A stretch of DNA of 34,324 nt, taken from the NCBI RefSeq assembly GCF_000497755.1, contig NZ_AYOD01000050.1, positions 1 to 34,324 of the forward strand. The letters are read 5' to 3'. The notes under the pieces were generated by a model. The model did not search any database. It was given only the letters and a program-made list of their open reading frames with translations, and was not told the DNA's origin. The DNA comes from Aliihoeflea sp. 2WW. GTDB lineage: Bacteria; Pseudomonadota; Alphaproteobacteria; Rhizobiales; Rhizobiaceae. Position numbers and translations under genes: made by a program. Below, in pieces: positions 30,337 through 34,324 of the stretch. Position 1 is the stretch's first letter, and every line of letters begins with the position of its first letter.

Positions 30337-33262
30337 TGCCTCGCACCAACCGCCCCGCCTCATGTTCATGATGTCCTCCGGCGGCCTCACCGCCGCCGAC
30401 AAGTTCCAGGGCAAGGATGCGCTTCTATCCGGCCCGGCCGGCGGCGTCGTGGGCATGGTCGAGACAGCGAAGCTCGCCGGTTTCGATAAGGTCATCGGCT
30501 TCGACATGGGCGGCACGTCGACCGACGTCGCCCATTATGACGGCGAATATGAGCGCGCCTTCGACACGGAAGTCGCGGGCGTGCGCGTGCGCGCGCCGAT
30601 GATGCGCATCCACACGGTCGCTGCCGGCGGCGGGTCGATCCTGCATTTCGAGGCGGGACGCTTCCAGGTTGGACCGGATTCGGCCGGCGCCAATCCCGGT
30701 CCGGCCTGCTATCGGCGCGGCGGCCCGCTTGCCGTCACCGACGCGAACGTCATGCTCGGCAAGCTCGTGCCAGACTATTTCCCGGCGATCTTCGGCCCGA
30801 ACCAGAACGAACGGCTCGACACGGATGTCGTGGCCGGCCAGTTCGCGGACCTCGCGAGCAAAGCCGGCGATAGCCGCACGCCCGAGGCGGTGGCCGAGGG
30901 GTTCGTCACCATCGCGGTCGAGAACATGGCGAACGCCATCAAGAAGATCTCGGTCCAGCGCGGCTACGACGTCACCGAATATCTGCTCAACTGCTTCGGT
31001 GGCGCCGGCGGACAGCACGCCTGCCTCGTCGCCGACGCGCTCGGAATGGAGGCGGTGCTCGTCCACCCCTTCTCCGGCCTGCTCTCGGCCTACGGGATCG
31101 GCCTCTCCTCCGTCTTCGCCTCACGGCAGCAGGCGCTGGTCAAGCCGCTGAGCGACGCCTCGCGGGGCGAGATCGACGCGACGATCGACGATCTGCGCAA
31201 GGCCGTGTTCGCCGAACTTTCCGAACAGGGGATAAGCGAGGCGGACCTGTCCTGGCGGCCGATCCTTCAGATCCGCTATGACGGCACCGACACCGCCCTT
31301 CCCGTTCCCTTCGACGGCTCGCTCGATACGGCGCGCAAGGATTTCGAGGCCGCGCACAAGGCGCAGTTCGGCTTCGTCTACGACAACAAGCCGATGGTCG
31401 TGGAGGCGATCAGCGTCGAGGGGCAGGACGCCCGCCCGGCCGGCCGCGACGAGGCCGACGTCGGAATTGAGGACGCCAACGCCTCGACCGACGAGCGCCG
31501 GCGCATGTTTTGCGAAGGCGCCTGGCACGAGGCCGGCGTTTATCGCCGCGAAGGGCTGGCTCCCGGCAACCGTGTCGCCGGGCCGGCGCTGATCATCGAA
31601 AGCCACCAGACCATCGTCGTCGAGCCGGGCTGGGAGGCCCAGATCACCGCCAAGGACCACGTGCTGATGCGGCGGGTGGAGAAGAAGCGGCGGCAGGCCG
31701 CGCTCGGCACCGAGGCCGACCCGGTGATGCTGGAGGTCTTCAACAACCTCTTTATGTCGATCGCCGAGCAGATGGGCGTGACGCTGCAGAACACCGCCTA
31801 TTCGGTCAACATCAAGGAACGGCTCGACTTCTCCTGCGCCGTCTTCGACCGCACAGGCGCCCTCGTCGCCAATGCGCCGCACATGCCGGTGCATCTGGGC
31901 TCGATGGACCGTTCAGTGGAAACGATCATCCGCCTCAACGAGGGCGACATCCATCCCGGCGACGTGTTCGCGCTGAACGCTCCCTATAATGGCGGCACGC
32001 ACCTGCCGGACATCACGGTGGTCACGCCGGTGTTCGAAGATGCAGGCAAGGAGATCCTCTTCTATTCCGCCTCGCGCGGCCACCACGCCGATGTCGGCGG
32101 AACCGCGCCCGGTTCCATGACGCCACTGGCGACCACGGTCGACGAAGAAGGCGTGCTGTTCGACAATTTCCGCATCGTCGAGCGTGGCCGGTTCCGCGAA
32201 ACGGAACTGCACGACCTTCTGACCGACCACCCCTACCCGGCCCGCAACCCGCACCAGAACATCGCCGACCTCAAGGCGCAGATCGCCGCCAACGAGAAGG
32301 GGGTCGCCGAACTGCGCAAGATGGTGACCCATTTCGGGCTCGACGTCGTGGAGGCCTATATGGGCCACGTGCAGGACAATGCGGCCGAAAGCGTCGCGCG
32401 CGTGCTGGAGCGGCTGCCCGACGTGTCGGAGTACGAATACCCGACCGACACCGGCCAGGCGATCAAGGTGAAGATCACCGTCGACCGCGACAAACGCGAG
32501 GCGACGGTCGACTTCACCGGCACGTCCCCGGTGATGAAGAACAACTTCAACGCGCCGGAGCCGGTCGCGCGCGCGGCGGTGCTCTATGCGTTCCGCGTCA
32601 TGGTCGAGAACAACATTCCGATGAATGCGGGCTGCCTGCGCCCGATCAACATCATCATCCCCGATGGCTGCATGCTGCGGCCGAGCTACCCGGCAGCCGT
32701 CGTCGCCGGCAATGTCGAGACTTCGCAGCATGTGACGAACGCCATGTTCGGCGCGATGGGTGCGCTCGCCAACGCGCAGGGCACGATGAACAATCTCACC
32801 TTCGGCAACGCGCAGTATCAATATTACGAGACGATCTGCTCCGGCTCGCCGGCCGGTCGCATGAATGACGGACGGGGCTTTGGCGGCACGTCGGGCGTCC
32901 ACACCCACATGACCAACTCGCGCCTCACCGATCCCGAAGTCCTGGAACTGCGCTTCCCCGTCCTGCTCGAGGATTTCCACATTCGCGACGGGTCCGGCGG
33001 CACCGGCAAGTGGAACGCCGGCAACGGCACGCGCCGCACCATCCGTTTCCTGGAACAGATGGAATGCGCCATCCTCTCCTCCCACCGCTCCCACCCGCCC
33101 CGCGGCGTCGCGGGCGGAGGCGACGGGAAGGTCGGCAAGACCGAAGTCCGCCGCCTGTCGGGCGAGGTCGAGACGCTGAAGGCCTGCGACCAGACCGTGC
33201 TCGAAGCCGGCGAAGCCGTGATCGTGACGACGCCGACGGCGGGCGGGTTCGGGCGGTAGTCC

Positions 33263-33282
33263 CTGTTCCCAGGTCGGAACAG
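33263..33282 (+). terminator. Hairpin after the oxoprolinase gene
   Basis: CTGTTCC (33263-33269) and GGAACAG (33276-33282) form a perfect 7-bp stem with a 6-base loop, 3 bases past the stop codon. There is no T-run, so it may be a weak or Rho-assisted terminator. Confidence 0.35.
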
Positions 33283-33344
33283 CCGCGTCGGCGAATGGAA
33301 AGCAAGTGTTGCCGCAAGGTCATCGCGCGGCGGCAGGTGCGCCG

Positions 33345-33360
33345 TTAACGTGCCCTCAAC
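33345..33360 (+). promoter_or_regulatory. CtrA-like site upstream of the GH25 lysozyme gene
   Basis: TTAA-N7-TCAAC matches the alphaproteobacterial CtrA box TTAA-N7-TTAA(C) with one mismatch, about 65 bp before the start codon. TTAA is rare in this GC-rich window. CtrA control of a wall hydrolase would make biological sense, but this is a single imperfect site. Confidence 0.35.
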
Positions 33361-33424
33361 CATGTGAGCCCGATCTTTCGCGGATACGAATCGCCGGCGC
33401 CGTCCGGCCAGCCTCGGATTTTTC

Positions 33425-34258
33425 ATGCGCGCACTCATCGCAGCCCTCCTCGCCGCAACGCTAGCCGGCTGCTCCTCGACCGGGCTCGACCTCGCCGCAA
33501 TCGCGCCGACGGCCGCAAATGCCTCGCCGGCGGCGATGGCGGTGGATGCGCCGGTGATGGTCACCCATCCGCGCTTCGGCGACCGCAAGCCGACGGACTG
33601 GAAGGGCAAGACGCCGTGGTCCTATGCGGTCCACGGCACCGACGTTTCGCGTTACCAGAGCGACATCGACTGGCCGACCGCCAAGGCGGCAGGCATTTCG
33701 TTCGCCTTCATCAAGGCGACCGAGGGCGGCGACCGGGTCGATCCGATGTTCGCGCAGAACTGGGCCGCGACGCGTGCGCACGGCGTTCCGCGCTCGGCCT
33801 ACCATTTCTACTATTTCTGCCGCCCGGCGATCGAGCAGGCGCAATGGTTCATCCGCAACGTGCCGAAGGAGGCAGGCACCCTGCCCCACGTCCTCGACAT
33901 GGAGTGGAACCACCTCTCGCCATCGTGCAAGCTGCGGCCGAACTGGCAGGTCGTCCATCGCGAGATGAAGGTTTTCCTCGACGCGATCGAGCGGCATTAC
34001 GGCCAGCGGCCGATCATCTATACCTCGGTAGATTTCTACGAGGACAACCGGCTGGCGAGCTTCAAGGGCTACCATTGGTGGCTGCGCTCGGTCGCCGCGC
34101 ATCCGCACGACCGCTACGAGGGCGAGAACTTCCTGTTCTGGCAGTATACGGGCACCGGCATCGTGCCCGGCAAGAAGGGCGACGCCGACATCAACGTGTT
34201 TAACGGCTCCGTGCGCCAGTGGCGCGACTGGGTGGCGAGGAACACGTCGACGAGTTGA
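33425..34258 (+). CDS. GH25-family lysozyme-like lipoprotein
   Basis: Glycoside hydrolase family 25 (Chalaropsis-type muramidase) cleaves MurNAc-GlcNAc bonds. The 277-residue protein has a signal peptide with lipobox LAGC (Cys16), a spacer, and a GH25 barrel from about residue 68: HGTDVSRYQSDIDW with Asp73, FAFIKATEGG (93-102), HFYYFCRP (127-134), the catalytic pair region LDMEW with Asp158 and Glu160, and FWQYTG (238-243) near the end. The predicted location is the outer or inner membrane facing the periplasm, so it may remodel the cell's own wall. The ribosome binding site is weak. A CtrA-like box lies upstream. Confidence 0.94.
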   Translation: MRALIAALLAATLAGCSSTGLDLAAIAPTAANASPAAMAVDAPVMVTHPRFGDRKPTDWKGKTPWSYAVHGTDVSRYQSDIDWPTAKAAGISFAFIKATEGGDRVDPMFAQNWAATRAHGVPRSAYHFYYFCRPAIEQAQWFIRNVPKEAGTLPHVLDMEWNHLSPSCKLRPNWQVVHREMKVFLDAIERHYGQRPIIYTSVDFYEDNRLASFKGYHWWLRSVAAHPHDRYEGENFLFWQYTGTGIVPGKKGDADINVFNGSVRQWRDWVARNTSTS

Positions 34259-34291
34259 GAAGGTCGGTCGGCGGGCTCAGCGCTCGACGTT

Positions 34292-34324
34292 GCCCCCTCT
34301 GTCCTGCCGGACATCTCCCCCGCA
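34292..34324. repeat. Partial dispersed intergenic repeat at the window edge
   Basis: A C-rich segment with the core GTCCTGCCGGACATCT (palindromic GTCC/GGAC) runs off the window end. From memory this core recurs between genes in Mesorhizobium-like genomes, often followed by a second C/G-run arm. That is recall, not a search. The 66 bases after the lysozyme stop contain nothing else I can identify. Confidence 0.45.

Larger units (their letters stand above)
29581..33259 (+). pseudogene. 5-oxoprolinase / hydantoinase A-B fusion, interrupted by a frameshift
   Basis: ATP-dependent hydrolysis of 5-oxoproline to glutamate is the likely ancestral function. The first part (29581-30489) has the HyuA N-terminal [16 protein letters not shown] motif and [14 protein letters not shown]. 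The second (from about 30340 to 33259) has [59 protein letters not shown], then the HyuB half from about 31725 (DPVMLEVFNNLFMSIAEQMG, PHMPVHLGSM, NAPYNGGTHLPDITVVTP). Joined, it would be about 1225 residues, normal for fused oxoprolinases. The frame changes by one base between 30323 and 30362. GGGAG lies 8 bases before the ATG at 29581; an earlier in-frame ATG at 29518 lacks one. It may be a true pseudogene or a sequencing error. Confidence 0.88.

Noticed and set aside
31913-33094. 393-codon open frame opposite the HyuB half of the oxoprolinase
   Set aside because: Low-complexity Arg/Val/His-rich product; the plus strand is clearly the coding one.

Overview
The window is a GC-rich (about 65% by eye) piece of alphaproteobacterial chromosome, most likely from the Hyphomicrobiales (Rhizobiales; a Phyllobacteriaceae-type organism is my best guess, not proven). 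The evidence is the complete division and cell wall (dcw) cluster in rhizobial order, a MurE with the DNPR motif of meso-diaminopimelate enzymes, an FtsZ with a very long Pro/Gln/Ala-rich linker and an alphaproteobacterial C-terminal peptide, and an A-type RNase P RNA.

Layout. Positions 80-24745 are all on the minus strand and read, in transcription order, mraZ, rsmH, ftsL, ftsI, murE, murF, mraY, murD, ftsW, murG, murC, murB, a 220-bp gap, ddl, ftsQ, ftsA, ftsZ, a strong terminator hairpin, lpxC, bamD, recN, ligA. Seven junctions from rsmH to murB, plus ftsA-ftsQ, are 4-bp stop/start overlaps, so most of the cluster is translationally coupled. Together these genes make the meso-DAP muropeptide precursor (murB-F, ddl), attach it to lipid (mraY, murG), polymerise it at the septum (ftsW, ftsI) and assemble the divisome (ftsL, ftsQ, ftsA, ftsZ). 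The tail adds lipid A synthesis (lpxC), outer-membrane protein insertion (bamD) and DNA repair or ligation (recN, ligA).

Positions 24746-25135 are the divergent control region between mraZ and a Cys/Met-metabolism PLP enzyme. It contains TGGGN-like repeats at exact 10-bp period that overlap a good promoter, as expected for MraZ autoregulation, and a leader of about 170 nt with a hairpin. Positions 26293-26725 hold rnpB with its own promoter. Positions 26753-29392 (minus) hold a lytic transglycosylase, an N-acetylmuramoyl-L-alanine amidase, a TerB/J-domain protein and a small lipoprotein followed by three tandem terminators. Positions 29581-33259 (plus) encode a 5-oxoprolinase/hydantoinase-type protein broken by a one-base frameshift, and 33425-34258 a GH25 lysozyme-like lipoprotein. 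Both window ends lie in fragments of dispersed intergenic repeats.

I found no phage, transposon, CRISPR, tRNA, defence or secondary-metabolism genes. The content is core genome and I see no clearly new protein system. The most interesting signals are regulatory: the MraZ operator, a cluster of six GANTC (CcrM) sites in the gap before ddl-ftsQAZ, a CtrA-like site before the lysozyme gene, the triple terminator, and the frameshifted oxoprolinase.
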